In this document: positions 10,278 through 20,130 of the stretch, piece after piece
How the letters are laid out: every line of letters begins with the position of its first letter
How positions within the stretch are numbered: the stretch's first letter is position 1
Assembly: GCA_963701445.1 (NCBI GenBank)
Contig: CAVPAM010000016.1
Location: 1 to 64,000, forward strand
Length of the DNA stretch: 64,000 nt
Origin: CAKZLS01 sp963701445
GTDB taxonomy: Bacteria; Pseudomonadota; Alphaproteobacteria; Rhodospirillales; Defluviicoccaceae
Direction: 5' to 3'
Program-made: the position numbers and the translations under genes
Notes under the pieces: generated by a model
What the model was told of the DNA's origin: nothing
Seen by the model: only the letters and a program-made list of their open reading frames with translations
Database searches by the model: none

Positions 10278-12077
10278 TTACGCCTTCGCGGAGACGTAGG
10301 TTCCGGGGGCGTCGCAGAGGACTTTCAGCTTGCCGGTGCCGGGCTCGCGGGCCGGGACCATGTCCTTGCCGGAGAGCTTCTTGGCCCAGGCGTCCCAGTG
10401 CGGCCACCACGAACCGTCGGCGGCCTTGGCGTCGGCCAGCCAGTCGTCCGGGTTCACCGGGTTCTTGGCGTTGGTCCAGTAGCAGTACTTGTTGCCGGCC
10501 GGCGGGTTGATGACGCCGGCGATGTGGCCCGACGCCGCCAGCGTGAAGCTGTTCTTGCCGCCGAGGATCTGGGTTCCCTTGTAGGTCGACGTCCACGGCG
10601 CGATGTGATCCTCGCGGGTGGACAGGAAGTACGTGGGAGCCTTGACCTTGCCGAGGTCGATGGGCACGCCCGCGAGCGTGATCGCGCCCGGCTGCACCAG
10701 CTTGTTGTTCTGGTAGAAGTTACGCAGATAGAAGCTGTGCATGGCATACGGCATGCGCGTCGAGTCCGAGTTCCAGTACAGCAGGTCGAACGGGAACGGG
10801 TCGTTGCCGAGCAGGTAGTTGTTGATGACGAACGACCAGATCAGGTCGTTCTCCCGCAACATGTTGAAGGTGCCCGCCATCTCGGCGCCGTCGAGATAGC
10901 CGCGCTCGGCCATCTTCTGCTCGAGATACGAGATGGTGCCCTCGTCGATGAACACGCCGAGTTCGCCCGGCTCCGAGAAGTCGAGCATGGTGGTGAAGAA
11001 GGTGGCGCTCTTGACCCGGTCGTCGCCCTTGCCGGCCATGTAGGCCATGGTGGCCGCCAGCAGGGTGCCGCCGATGCAGTAGCCGACGGCGTTGATGTCC
11101 GTCTCGCCGGTGGCCTGCTCGATGGCGTCGATCGCCTTGACGGTGCCGTCGGTGACGTAGTTCTCGAAGCTCTTCTCGGCCAGTTCCGCGGTCGGGTTGA
11201 CCCACGAGATCAGGAACACGGTGTGGCCCTGGTCGACGGCCCACTTGACCCAGGAGTTCTTGGCGCGCAGGTCGACGATGTAGAACTTGTTGATCCACGC
11301 CGGGACGAACAGCAGCGGACGCTTGACCACCGTCTCGGTGGCCGGCGTGTACTGGATCAGCTCGAACATCTCGTTGCGGAAGATCACCTTGCCGGGCGTG
11401 GTGGCGATGTTCTCGCCGATGACGAACTTGTCGTAGTCGGTCTGGGCGATGCGGAGCGAGCCCTTGCCGCGCTCCATGTCCTTCAGCATGTTCTTCAGGC
11501 CGTTGACCAGATTCTCGCCGCGCGATTCGATGGTGGCGCGAATCACTTCCGGATTGGTCAGCGCGAAATTGGTCGGCGACAGGGCGCTGACGAACTGGCG
11601 GGTGTAGAAATCGGCCTTTTCCCTGGTCTTCTCGTCGACGCCCGGGACCTCGTTGACGCCCTGTTGCATCCAACGCGAGGCGAGCAGATAAGACTGCTTG
11701 ATGTAGTTGAAGACGTCGTTCTCTTCCCAGGCGGGATCCTTGAAGCGCCGGTCTTCCTTGGCCGGTTTAATGAAAGGCTCTGTTTCCTGACCCATCATGC
11801 GGCTGGCCGTGTTCTGCCACAGCGCCATGTAGTCCTGCCACAAGGACATCTGGGACTTCACCACCTGGCTGGGGTCGGCCATCATCTTGGCCGTCAGCTC
11901 CATGAAAGTATTCCCGACGCTCAACGGGTCTTCCATGCCCATCGATGGCATCTTGCCGCCGTTTTTCGACATCCATTCTTGCAGCAGACTTTGAGTACGC
12001 TCGGCGATTTCCGCAAACGACTTGGAAAGTTCTGCCGGGTCAGGCATCTGCAGTTGTGTGCCTTGTTGATCGGCCAT
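10278..12077 (-). CDS. phaC: class I poly(3-hydroxyalkanoate) synthase
   Basis: Polymerises (R)-3-hydroxyacyl-CoA into polyhydroxybutyrate-type storage granules. At 599 aa it has normal class I length. The lipase-like box VGYCIGGT holds the catalytic Cys334; the Asp (REDHIAPW) and His (ASGHIAG) of the triad follow at about 490 and 520. The segment FVPAWINKFYIVDLR is characteristic of PhaC. A ribosome site AAAGGA precedes the start. No phaA, phaB or phasin gene is adjacent. It is divergent from the OmpA-like lipoprotein gene, with about 200 bp of shared upstream DNA. Confidence 0.95.
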   Translation of the reverse strand: MADQQGTQLQMPDPAELSKSFAEIAERTQSLLQEWMSKNGGKMPSMGMEDPLSVGNTFMELTAKMMADPSQVVKSQMSLWQDYMALWQNTASRMMGQETEPFIKPAKEDRRFKDPAWEENDVFNYIKQSYLLASRWMQQGVNEVPGVDEKTREKADFYTRQFVSALSPTNFALTNPEVIRATIESRGENLVNGLKNMLKDMERGKGSLRIAQTDYDKFVIGENIATTPGKVIFRNEMFELIQYTPATETVVKRPLLFVPAWINKFYIVDLRAKNSWVKWAVDQGHTVFLISWVNPTAELAEKSFENYVTDGTVKAIDAIEQATGETDINAVGYCIGGTLLAATMAYMAGKGDDRVKSATFFTTMLDFSEPGELGVFIDEGTISYLEQKMAERGYLDGAEMAGTFNMLRENDLIWSFVINNYLLGNDPFPFDLLYWNSDSTRMPYAMHSFYLRNFYQNNKLVQPGAITLAGVPIDLGKVKAPTYFLSTREDHIAPWTSTYKGTQILGGKNSFTLAASGHIAGVINPPAGNKYCYWTNAKNPVNPDDWLADAKAADGSWWPHWDAWAKKLSGKDMVPAREPGTGKLKVLCDAPGTYVSAKA

Positions 12078-12280
12078 GACTCAATCCTTTATGATCCCTC
12101 GGAGCAAAGTCAGCTTTCGCGAGAAAAACGTCCCGCGCCGACAATGATATATGTGATAAGTGAGAGGACCCGCGCGCTGGTCCATGAAATCGTTTATAGC
12201 CCCTTAACCACCATCGGGCAATGTTGAAGTCGCAAATGGGGGCATGGCGCGGGCCGGCCGCCAAGGAGTAAGGAAAGTCA

Positions 12281-13344
12281 ATGCCTAGCGAGGGTCTGCG
12301 CAGCCAATCGATCACCATTTTCGCGACCGCCCTGGCGCTTGCCGTGGCGCTCGCGGTGGCGGGCGGGTGCGCCTCCGGCGGCGGCGAGGGCGGGTCGGCG
12401 GCGGGCTCGGACGCGCCGTATCCCAATCTCGGCGACGTGCCGGACCGCCCCGCGACCATGACCGAGGCGGAGCGCGCGCAATTGGAACAGGGGCTGGTGG
12501 CGGACAACGAGCAGCGCGAATACTCCGAAGAGGTGATCGAGTTCCAGGCCAAACCCGTGTCCCCGCTCGCGCCGCCCGCCGAGACCGGCGCCGACGACGC
12601 GGCGGTCCCCAACCTGGGATCGGTGACCATGCCGGACATTCCGCTTTCGCCGCCTCCGGCGCCCGCCGCCGCCCGTCGCGCCGCCGTCCGCGCCCAGGCG
12701 GCGTCGCCAGCGCCGGCCGTCCGGCTTCCGTTCCGCCCGCGCCGACACAGGCGCCGCCGGCGGCGTCGTACACGCCCGTGCCCGCCGCGCCGGCCGTATC
12801 GTCGGGCGACGCGTCGACCAGCGACCTGAACCGGGCGCAACTGGACTCGCTCGGGACGCCCGCCGCTCCTCCCGTGTCCGCGCCGCCCCCGGCGGGCGAT
12901 CGCTCCCCGGCCACCGTGGTCGTTTCATCGGCCGGAGTCGCCGGCGCCGACGGCGGCGCGCCGGCACCCGCGCCGGCGGCGGCGCCGGCCGGCTCCGTCA
13001 AGGTCGCCACCATCCTGTTCGGCGACGGATCGTCCGCGTTGGGCGGCCCCGAACGCGAGATCGTCCGCGAGGTCTCCGAACTGTACCGGTCGAGCGGGCG
13101 GAACGTCCTGGTGGTCGGCCATGCCAGCGGCCAGACCGAAATCACCGATCCGGCCGGCGGCCGCGAGGCGAAGCTCCGGATTTCGGCGGATCGCGCCAAC
13201 GCCGTCGCGGCGGAGCTGCAGAAACTCGGCGTCCCCGGCAACCGGATCACGGTCACCGCGGCGGCGGACGACCTGCCCGCGTATTACGAAACCATGCCCA
13301 CGGGCGTCGCCGGAAACCGGCGGGCCGAAATCTTTTTCGAGTAG
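12281..13344 (+). CDS. OmpA-family peptidoglycan-binding lipoprotein (frameshifted)
   Basis: Predicted lipoprotein with signal peptide and lipobox AVAGGC (about residue 30), a long Pro/Ala-rich linker and a C-terminal OmpA-like domain (ILFGDGSSALGG to RRAEIFFE) of the kind that binds peptidoglycan. The N-terminal half reads in one frame from the ATG at 12281 (strong site AAGGAGTAAGGAAA). The C-terminal half reads in another, so a single frame change lies near 12690-12710 in the Pro-rich linker. Function is probably outer-membrane anchoring. The start is divergent from phaC. Confidence 0.7.
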
Positions 13345-13471
13345 CCAGCCCCCGACGAAAGGGCCCGAGACGAAAGGGCCCTGGGCGAACGGGCTCTCGA
13401 CTAACGCGCCGACATCGGCGATATCTCGAACCGATCGGACCGTCGTCCGCCGATCGACACAACGCGAACCG

Positions 13472-13555
13472 GATCCGGGGTTTCCGGATCAGTCTTCAGG
13501 TGACCCGATCCGGGGTTCCCGGATCGATCCGGGGTCCGGATCAGTCTTCAGGTGA
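13472..13555 (+). repeat. three palindromes with repeated Shine-Dalgarno block
   Basis: Three palindromes of the form GATCCGGGG-T(1-3)-CCGGATC lie at 13472-13490, 13507-13525 and 13526-13542. The first and third are each followed by AGTCTTCAGGTGA (13491-13503, 13543-13555). The second AGGTGA is the ribosome site of the aminotransferase gene. The array could fold into alternative hairpins in the mRNA leader. Confidence 0.7.
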
Positions 13556-13560
13556 ATGAA

Positions 13561-14766
13561 ATGGAAAACGAGTTTCACGCGATCAGGCGTCTGCCGCCCT
13601 ACGTTTTTGCCGGAGTGAACGCGATGAAGGCGCGGGCGCGCGCCGCCGGCGACGACATCATCGACTTCGGAATGGGCAATCCGGATTTTCCGACGCCGCC
13701 GCACATCGTCGAAAAGATGGTGGAGGTGGCCCACGATTCACGCACGCACCGCTATTCGGAATCGCGCGGAATCAAGGGCTTGCGCCGCGCTGTTTCGGCG
13801 TATTACGAGCGGCGTTTCGGCGTCGACATCGACCCGGATACCGAGGCCGTGGTGACCCTGGGCTCCAAGGAGGGCCTCGCCAACCTGGCGTCGGCCATCA
13901 CCAGCCCCGGCGACGTGATTCTCGTCCCCAATCCCAGCTATCCGATCCATCAGTTCGGGTTCATCATCGCTGGAGCGGCGGTGCGCAACATTCCGGTGGC
14001 CGCCGACGACAAGTTCCTCGCGGCGCTGGAGCGCGCCGTGGCGCACAGCGTTCCGAAACCGACGGCGCTGGTGCTGAACTATCCCAACAACCCCACCGCC
14101 GAACTGGCGACCCTGGACTTCTACGGACAGGTGGTGGACTTCTGCCGGCATCACGGCATCTACATCATGTCGGACGTGGCGTACGCGGAGATCTACTTCG
14201 ACGGCAACCCGCCGCCGTCGATCCTGCAGATCCCCGGCGCCCGGGATATCGCCGTCGAATTCAGCTCCATGAGCAAGACCTATTCCATGCCCGGATGGCG
14301 AATCGGTTTCGGGTGCGGAAACCACCGGCTCATCGCCGCGCTCGCCCGCGTCAAATCCTATCTCGATTACGGCGCGTTCACGCCGATCCAGGTGGCGGCG
14401 GCGGCGGCGCTGAACGGCCCGCAAGCCTGCGTGGCGGAGACCCGGGAGCATTACAGGCGGCGCCGCGACGTGCTCATCGAGGGGCTGGAGGCCGCCGGTT
14501 GGCATGTGCCCTCGCCGCCGGCCACCATGTTCGCGTGGGCGCCGATCCCGCCGGCGTTCGCGCACCTGGGCTCGCTGGATTTCTCCAAGCTGGTGCTGAC
14601 CGAGGCCAAGGTGGCGGTGTCGCCGGGGATCGGTTTCGGCGAGCATGGCGACGGCCACGTCCGCTTCGCGCTGGTGGAAAACGCCCAGCGCACCCGGCAG
14701 GCATTGCGCAATATCAAGGGCTTCCTCGGCCGGTATCACAATGTGGTCGAGAGCGCCCAACTCTAG
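13561..14766 (+). CDS. class I/II PLP aminotransferase (AlaC/LL-DAP type)
   Basis: Pyridoxal-phosphate aminotransferase of about 400 aa. The PLP lysine is in SSMSKTYSMPGWRIGF, with NYPNNPTAELA and DVAYAEIYF, all typical of fold-type I subgroup Igamma. Located immediately upstream of hom, as in many alphaproteobacteria, where it is annotated as LL-diaminopimelate or alanine aminotransferase; the real substrate is not settled by sequence. I prefer the ATG at 13561, spaced correctly from AGGTGA, over the GTG at 13552, which overlaps that site. Confidence 0.88.
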   Translation: MENEFHAIRRLPPYVFAGVNAMKARARAAGDDIIDFGMGNPDFPTPPHIVEKMVEVAHDSRTHRYSESRGIKGLRRAVSAYYERRFGVDIDPDTEAVVTLGSKEGLANLASAITSPGDVILVPNPSYPIHQFGFIIAGAAVRNIPVAADDKFLAALERAVAHSVPKPTALVLNYPNNPTAELATLDFYGQVVDFCRHHGIYIMSDVAYAEIYFDGNPPPSILQIPGARDIAVEFSSMSKTYSMPGWRIGFGCGNHRLIAALARVKSYLDYGAFTPIQVAAAAALNGPQACVAETREHYRRRRDVLIEGLEAAGWHVPSPPATMFAWAPIPPAFAHLGSLDFSKLVLTEAKVAVSPGIGFGEHGDGHVRFALVENAQRTRQALRNIKGFLGRYHNVVESAQL

Positions 14767-14794
14767 TGGCTCGTCTCCGAGGTCAGGGAAAAAA

Positions 14795-16090
14795 ATGTCG
14801 ATGAGCGAACCCTTCAAAGTGGCCGTCGCCGGGCTCGGAACCGTCGGCGGCGGAACCGTCAAACTGCTCCAGGCCAACGCGGATCTGATCGAGCGCCGCG
14901 CCGGCCGTCCGGTGGTGATCTCCGCCGTCGCCGATCTCGACCGCCGTGATCGCGGCTTTCCGGTGGACGGCTATGCCTGGTACGACGACGCCGTGAATAT
15001 GGCCGAACAGGCCGACGCCGACGTGATCGTCGAGCTGATCGGCGGATCGGAGGGCGTGGCCCGGCGGGTGTGCGAAGCCGCGCTCGGCCGGGGCCGGCAC
15101 GTGGTGACGGCCAACAAGGCGCTGATCGCGCACCATGGCATGGCGCTGGCGTCGGCCGCCGAGTCCGCCGGCGCCGTGCTCGCGTACGAGGCGGCGGTGG
15201 CGGGCGGCATCCCGATCATCAAGTCCCTGAAGGAGGGGCTGGTCGCCAACGCGCACCAGCGCGTCTACGGAATTCTCAACGGCACGTGCAACTATATCCT
15301 GACCGCCATGCGCACCAGCGGCCGCGAGTTCGACGACGTGCTCGCGGAAGCGCAGGCGTTGGGCTACGCCGAGGCCGATCCGTCGTTCGACGTGGATGGC
15401 GTCGACACCGCCCACAAGCTTGCCATTCTCGCGACGGTGGCGTTCGGATGCACGTTGCGGTTCGACGCGGTCCACATGGAGGGGATCCGGCACATCTCGT
15501 CCACCGACATCGCCTTCGCCGAGGAACTGGGCTACCGGATCAAGCTGCTCGGCATCGCCGCGCTGACCGACCGGGGCGTGGAGCGCCGGGTGCATCCGTG
15601 CATGGTCCCGGCGGGCGCCCCCATCGCCCACGTGGAAGGGGTGTTCAACGCCGTGGTCACCCATGGCGATTTCGTCGACACGGTGGTCCAGGAAGGACGC
15701 GGCGCCGGAGAGCGGCCGACCGCGTCGGCGGTGGTCGCCGATATCGTGGACATCGCCCGGGGGCAGCGCGGCGCCACCTTCGGCGTTCCGGTGGGGCAGC
15801 TCTCGGACCTGCCGGCGGCACCCATGAGCGCCCATCGCGGCGCCTACTACGTGCGTCTCGCCGTGGTCGACCGGCCGGGGGTGTTCGCCGACGTGGCGTC
15901 GATCCTGCGCGACAACGAGATCTCCATGGAGGCGGTGCTGCAGCGCAGCCGCTCGCCCGGCGAACCGGTTCCCGTGGTCATGACCACCCACGACACCGAG
16001 GAGGCCGCCATGCTGCGCTGTCTCGACGGGATCGCGGCCCTGCAAGCCTGCGTGGAGCCGCCCCGCATGATCCGAATCGAGCCGTTCTGA
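14795..16090 (+). CDS. hom: homoserine dehydrogenase
   Basis: NAD(P)-dependent reduction of aspartate semialdehyde to homoserine, for threonine and methionine synthesis. 431 aa: N-terminal Rossmann domain (VAGLGTVGGG), catalytic domain with NGTCNYILT and GYAEADPSFDVDGVDTAHK, and a C-terminal ACT domain from about residue 350 for feedback by threonine. AGGGAA precedes the start; an ATG two codons later is also possible. It is 28 bp downstream of the aminotransferase and 37 bp upstream of recJ, so probably one operon. Confidence 0.95.
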   Translation: MSMSEPFKVAVAGLGTVGGGTVKLLQANADLIERRAGRPVVISAVADLDRRDRGFPVDGYAWYDDAVNMAEQADADVIVELIGGSEGVARRVCEAALGRGRHVVTANKALIAHHGMALASAAESAGAVLAYEAAVAGGIPIIKSLKEGLVANAHQRVYGILNGTCNYILTAMRTSGREFDDVLAEAQALGYAEADPSFDVDGVDTAHKLAILATVAFGCTLRFDAVHMEGIRHISSTDIAFAEELGYRIKLLGIAALTDRGVERRVHPCMVPAGAPIAHVEGVFNAVVTHGDFVDTVVQEGRGAGERPTASAVVADIVDIARGQRGATFGVPVGQLSDLPAAPMSAHRGAYYVRLAVVDRPGVFADVASILRDNEISMEAVLQRSRSPGEPVPVVMTTHDTEEAAMLRCLDGIAALQACVEPPRMIRIEPF

Positions 16091-16127
16091 TACGCCGCGA
16101 GACGGCGCGGCCGGGGAGGCGGTTGAT

Positions 16128-17946
16128 TTGACCCGCACCGACACCCACACTCACGGCCCGGCGGACAGCGGCGCCGCATCGAGCTTCCTCGGCGTCGAGC
16201 ACTCGCTGAAGGGCAAGCGCTGGCGGCTCCAGGCGGTGGACGAGCGCAAGGCCCAGGCCCTGGCGCAGCGGCTGCAACTGCCGGAAATCGTCGGCCGCAT
16301 TCTCGCCGGCCGGGGCGTCGAGCTGGACGACGCGGGGTCCTTTCTCGATCCGACGCTCCGCGAAACCCTGCCCGATCCCAGCCGGTTCAAGGATATGGAC
16401 GCCGGCGCCGCGCGGCTCGCCCGCGCCGTGATGGAGGGCGAGCGGGTGGCCGTTTTCGGCGACTACGACGTGGACGGCGCCACGTCGGCGGCCGTGTTGT
16501 GCCGGTTCTTCTCGGCCGTCGGCTCGGGCGCGCGCATCTATGTCCCCGACCGATTGAAGGAAGGCTACGGCCCCAACGCCGAGGCGCTGCTGCGGCTGAA
16601 GGACGAGGGCGTGTCGGTGGTGATCACCGTGGACTGCGGCATCAACGCGCACGACGCCCTGGACACCGCGGCCACCGCCGGTCTGGACGTGGTGGTGGTG
16701 GATCATCACGCGGCCGACAGCCGGCTTCCGGCGGCGGCGGCCGTGATCAATCCGAACCGCCTGGACGAGCCCGGAACCTTCGGACACCTGGCCGCCGTGG
16801 GGGTGTCGTTCCTGCTGGCGGTGGCGGTCAACCGCGCGCTCAGGACGGCGGGATGGTACCGAGAACGGCCGGAGCCCGACCTGCGCCAGTGGCTCGACCT
16901 GGTGGCGCTCGGAACCATCTGCGACATGGTGCCGCTCAAGGGCGTCAACCGCGCCTTCGTGGTCCAGGGGCTGAAGGTGATGGCGCGGCGGACCAACGCC
17001 GGCATCCGGGCGCTCGCCGACCTGACCGGCCAGGACCAGCCCCCGGAGGCCTACCACGCCGGGTTCGTGTTCGGTCCCCGGATCAACGCCGGCGGCCGGG
17101 TGGGCAAGTCGGAACTCGGCGCGCGCCTCCTCGCCACCGACGACGCCGACGAGGCGATGGCGCTGGCCCGGCAATTGGACGCGTTCAACGGCGACCGCCA
17201 GCGGATCGAGGCGGAGGTGCTGGAGCAGGCCCTGTCGCTGGTGGCCGAACAGGGCGGACGGGACGACGGTCCGCCGCTGATCGTCGCCGCCGGAGAGGGA
17301 TGGCACCCGGGAGTCCTCGGGATCGTCGCCAGCCGCCTGGTGGAGCGCTTCAACCGTCCCGCGTGCGTGCTCGCGTTCGACGGCGACCGCGGCACCGGGT
17401 CTGCGCGATCCGTCGCCGGCTTCGACCTCGGAGCCGCCGTCAACGCCGCCCGCCAGACGAGGACTGCTGGTCAAGGCCGGCGGCCACGCCATGGCGGCCG
17501 GTTTCACCGTCGAACGGTCCAGGCTGGGCGATTTCCAGGCGTTCATGGCCGGCCGGATCGAGCGCCCCGCCGAGGCCGAACAGCCGTTGCTCTCCATGGA
17601 CGGGGCGCTGTCGGTCGCCGGCGCGTCGCGGGAATTATGCGAGACGCTCGCCCAGGTGGGGCCGTTCGGAATGGCCAACCCGGAACCCCGGTTCGTGATT
17701 ACCGACGCGCGATTGTCCTACGTCGACGTGGTGGGGGCGAATCATCTGCGCTGCGTTCTGGTGGACGGCGGCGGCGCGCGGCTCGAGGCGATCGCGTTCC
17801 GTTGCGCCGATACGGCCATGGGTCGGGCCTTGCGGGACCATTCGGGCGCGCTGTTTCATTTCGCCGGCCGGGTTCAGCGGAAGACCTGGAGGGGACGAAC
17901 CAGCGTGCAGCTGGTGATCGACGACGCCGCGCCGGCGGGCCGGTAA
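16128..17946 (+). CDS. recJ: single-stranded-DNA exonuclease RecJ (frameshifted)
   Basis: 5'-3' ssDNA exonuclease of recombination and mismatch repair, of the DHH superfamily. Motif I FGDYDVDGATSAAVL, the DHH motif VVVDHHAA and the DHHA1 part (GFVFGPRINAGGRVG, SVAGFDLGAAV, KAGGHAMAAGFTVE) are visible, then an OB-like C-terminus. A TTG start follows GGGAGGC. One frame change near 17460 separates the first about 440 codons from the rest; the sequence on both sides is well conserved, so a one-base error is likely. In relatives glpX sits between hom and recJ; it is absent here. Confidence 0.9.
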
Positions 17947-18101
17947 CCTCGAATTGCCACCCGGGCCGTTTCGGTGCGCCCTGGTTGATAATGCGAATGT
18001 CATGAAAAAAGCCGTTCAAACGGGTCGAGATACCCTCTAAGGTCCCGCGGTCGGTCAGGGATTCCGACGCAGGGAACTGGCTTTTGGTTGGGAAGACAAG
18101 C

Positions 18102-19043
18102 ATGCCGCAGATTGTAACGCTGACGATCAATCCCGCCGTCGATATCAGCTGGGAGGTCGAGGACGTCGTCCCGACCCGCAAGCTGCGCTCGAGCGGCGGA
18201 ATGGTCTTTCCGGGCGGAGGGGGCATCAACGTGTCCCACGTCATTTCGGTGCTTGGCGGCGAGAGCAAGGCGATCTTCACCCGCGCGGGGATCGTCGGAA
18301 CGCTGCTGACGGAACTGCTCGACGACTACGCCATCGACCGGCGGGTCATCCCGGTCGAGGGCGCGACCCGTTTGAACGCGACGATTTTCGAGTGCTCGAC
18401 CGGTGACGAATACCGCGTGACCCCGCCTGGACCGGAGATGCAAGAGCATGAATGGCAGGCGTTTATCGACGCGGTCGCGGAGATCGACTGCGAATACCTG
18501 GTTTGCTCCGGCAGCGTTCCGCAGGGTGTTCCCAGCGACATCTACGCTCGGATCGCGGCCACCGCCAAGGCGCGCGATATCAAGGTGGTTTTGGATACCT
18601 CCGGGCGGCCGCTTGTCGAGGCGCTCAAGGAAGGCGTTTTTCTGGTTAAGCCCAACCTGAGGGAACTCGAGCATCTGGTGGGACGCAAGGCGCCGACGTG
18701 GGAGAAGCAGGAGCAGATCGCGCAGCAGATCGTCGACGAAGGCAGGGCCGAGATCGTCGCCTTGACACTCGGGAAAGACGGCGCGCTGATGGTCTGGAAA
18801 GATGGGATGATACGCTTGCCCAGCCCGGATGTGGAAAAGAAAAGCGCGGTGGGCGCCGGCAGCAGTTTCGTCGCCGGGCTGGTGCTCGCCATGTCGCAAG
18901 GACGGCCCCGGGAGAATGCGTTGGCCCTGGCCGTCGCCTGCGGAGCCGCGGCGCTGATCACGTCGGGCACGGAAATGGTCCGAAAATCGGATGTCAACAG
19001 ACTTTATCAGGATCTCTTGGACTTAGGGCTCGTGCACGCCTGA
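18102..19043 (+). CDS. PfkB-family sugar kinase paralogue lacking catalytic Asp
   Basis: PfkB/ribokinase-fold protein, 313 aa, resembling 6-phosphofructokinase II and 1-phosphofructokinase (TLTINPAVDISWEVE start, FPGGGGINVS, YRVTPPGP, LDTSG, KPNLREL). The family signature GAGDS, whose Asp is the catalytic base, reads GAGSS here: residue 254 is Ser, while the next gene has Asp at the same number. GGGAAG precedes the start. It is 83 bp upstream of a full-length paralogue, clearly a tandem duplication. It may be inactive, regulatory, or form heteromers with the neighbour; that is inference. Confidence 0.8.
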   Translation: MPQIVTLTINPAVDISWEVEDVVPTRKLRSSGGMVFPGGGGINVSHVISVLGGESKAIFTRAGIVGTLLTELLDDYAIDRRVIPVEGATRLNATIFECSTGDEYRVTPPGPEMQEHEWQAFIDAVAEIDCEYLVCSGSVPQGVPSDIYARIAATAKARDIKVVLDTSGRPLVEALKEGVFLVKPNLRELEHLVGRKAPTWEKQEQIAQQIVDEGRAEIVALTLGKDGALMVWKDGMIRLPSPDVEKKSAVGAGSSFVAGLVLAMSQGRPRENALALAVACGAAALITSGTEMVRKSDVNRLYQDLLDLGLVHA

Positions 19044-19126
19044 TGCCGCCCACCGGCGCGCCCGGGCTCCGAAGGAGCGAGAGCGCCGCGATCCAAGGTG
19101 TTTCGTTTTAGGATTGGAAGTACAGC

Positions 19127-20071
19127 ATGCGGCAAATCATGACATTGACGATCAACCCTTCGGTTGACGTCGTTTGGGAAGTCGAGGAGATGAGCCCCAA
19201 CCGGAAGCTGCGGTCGTCCCGCGGGATCGTGTATCCGGGTGGCGGCGGTATCAATGTCTCACGCTGCATCACCGAACTCGGTGGCGAAAGCTGGGCGCTG
19301 ATCACGCGTGGCGGATTGACCGGAACCCTGTTGACCGAGTTGCTCGATGAGATCGGTGTCAGCCGGCGCGTGGTCAAGATCGCCGGGCATACCCGCTTGT
19401 GCGGGATCGTGTACGAGCGGGCGTCGGCCCAGGAGTATCGCGTGACCCCTCCGGGACCAACGCTCCAGGACAGCGAATGGCAGGCTTGTCTCGATAGGGT
19501 CGCGGAGATGCAGACCCAATACGTGGTCGGAACCGGCAGCCTGGCCCGTGGCGTTCCGGTGGACTTCTATGCCAGGGTCGCCGCCGCCGCCAAGGAACGA
19601 GGCGCCCGGATGATCCTCGATACGTCCGGAGAGGCGCTCGCCGAGGCCCTGAACGCGGGCGTGTACCTGGTCAAGCCGAGCCTGCGGGAACTGCAGACCC
19701 TGCTCGGCCGCAAGGCCTACAACGACGAACAGCAGGAAGAACTGGCCCGCCAGCTCATCGACGAGGAAAAGGCGGAACTTGTCGCGCTGACGCTCGGCGA
19801 GGACGGCGCGCTCCTGGTGTGGAAGGACGGCGCGTTGCGGCTGGCGAGCCCCAAGGTGGAGGTCAAGAGCGCGGTGGGGGCGGGCGACACCTTCGTGGGC
19901 GCCATGACCCTCGGGCTGTCGCAGGGACGGACGCCGCAGGACGCGTTCACCCTGGCGGTGGCGGCGGGCGCGGCGTCGGTCATGCGCCCGGGCACGGAAC
20001 TTTGCCACAAGGAAGACGTGGACCGGCTGTACGCCGAGATCCGCGCGACCCAGCCTCAGGCGGACGCGTAA
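19127..20071 (+). CDS. PfkB-family 6-phosphofructokinase/1-phosphofructokinase
   Basis: Sugar-phosphate kinase, 314 aa, most like E. coli Pfk-2. MTLTINPSVDVVWEVEEM at the start, YPGGGGINVSR and YRVTPPGP in the substrate site, and the intact anion-hole/catalytic motif VGAGDTFVGA with Asp254. Predicted to phosphorylate fructose 6-phosphate (or fructose 1-phosphate) using ATP in glycolysis. It follows a catalytically altered paralogue and faces a PPi-type phosphofructokinase across a terminator, so three PFK-type genes lie within 3.3 kb. Confidence 0.85.
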   Translation: MRQIMTLTINPSVDVVWEVEEMSPNRKLRSSRGIVYPGGGGINVSRCITELGGESWALITRGGLTGTLLTELLDEIGVSRRVVKIAGHTRLCGIVYERASAQEYRVTPPGPTLQDSEWQACLDRVAEMQTQYVVGTGSLARGVPVDFYARVAAAAKERGARMILDTSGEALAEALNAGVYLVKPSLRELQTLLGRKAYNDEQQEELARQLIDEEKAELVALTLGEDGALLVWKDGALRLASPKVEVKSAVGAGDTFVGAMTLGLSQGRTPQDAFTLAVAAGAASVMRPGTELCHKEDVDRLYAEIRATQPQADA

Positions 20072-20073
20072 GG

Positions 20074-20103
20074 AAAAAGGCGCGCCGCCAGGAGCGGCGC
20101 GCC
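20074..20103. terminator. terminator between convergent pfkB and PPi-PFK genes
   Basis: Perfect 10-bp stem GGCGCGCCGC / GCGGCGCGCC with a 5-base loop. On the minus strand it is followed by five T, so it is a canonical terminator for the phosphofructokinase gene ending at 20131. It may also stop the plus-strand pfkB transcript. Confidence 0.8.
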
Positions 20104-20130
20104 AGATTTCGTCGGATCAGTATCCGATCG

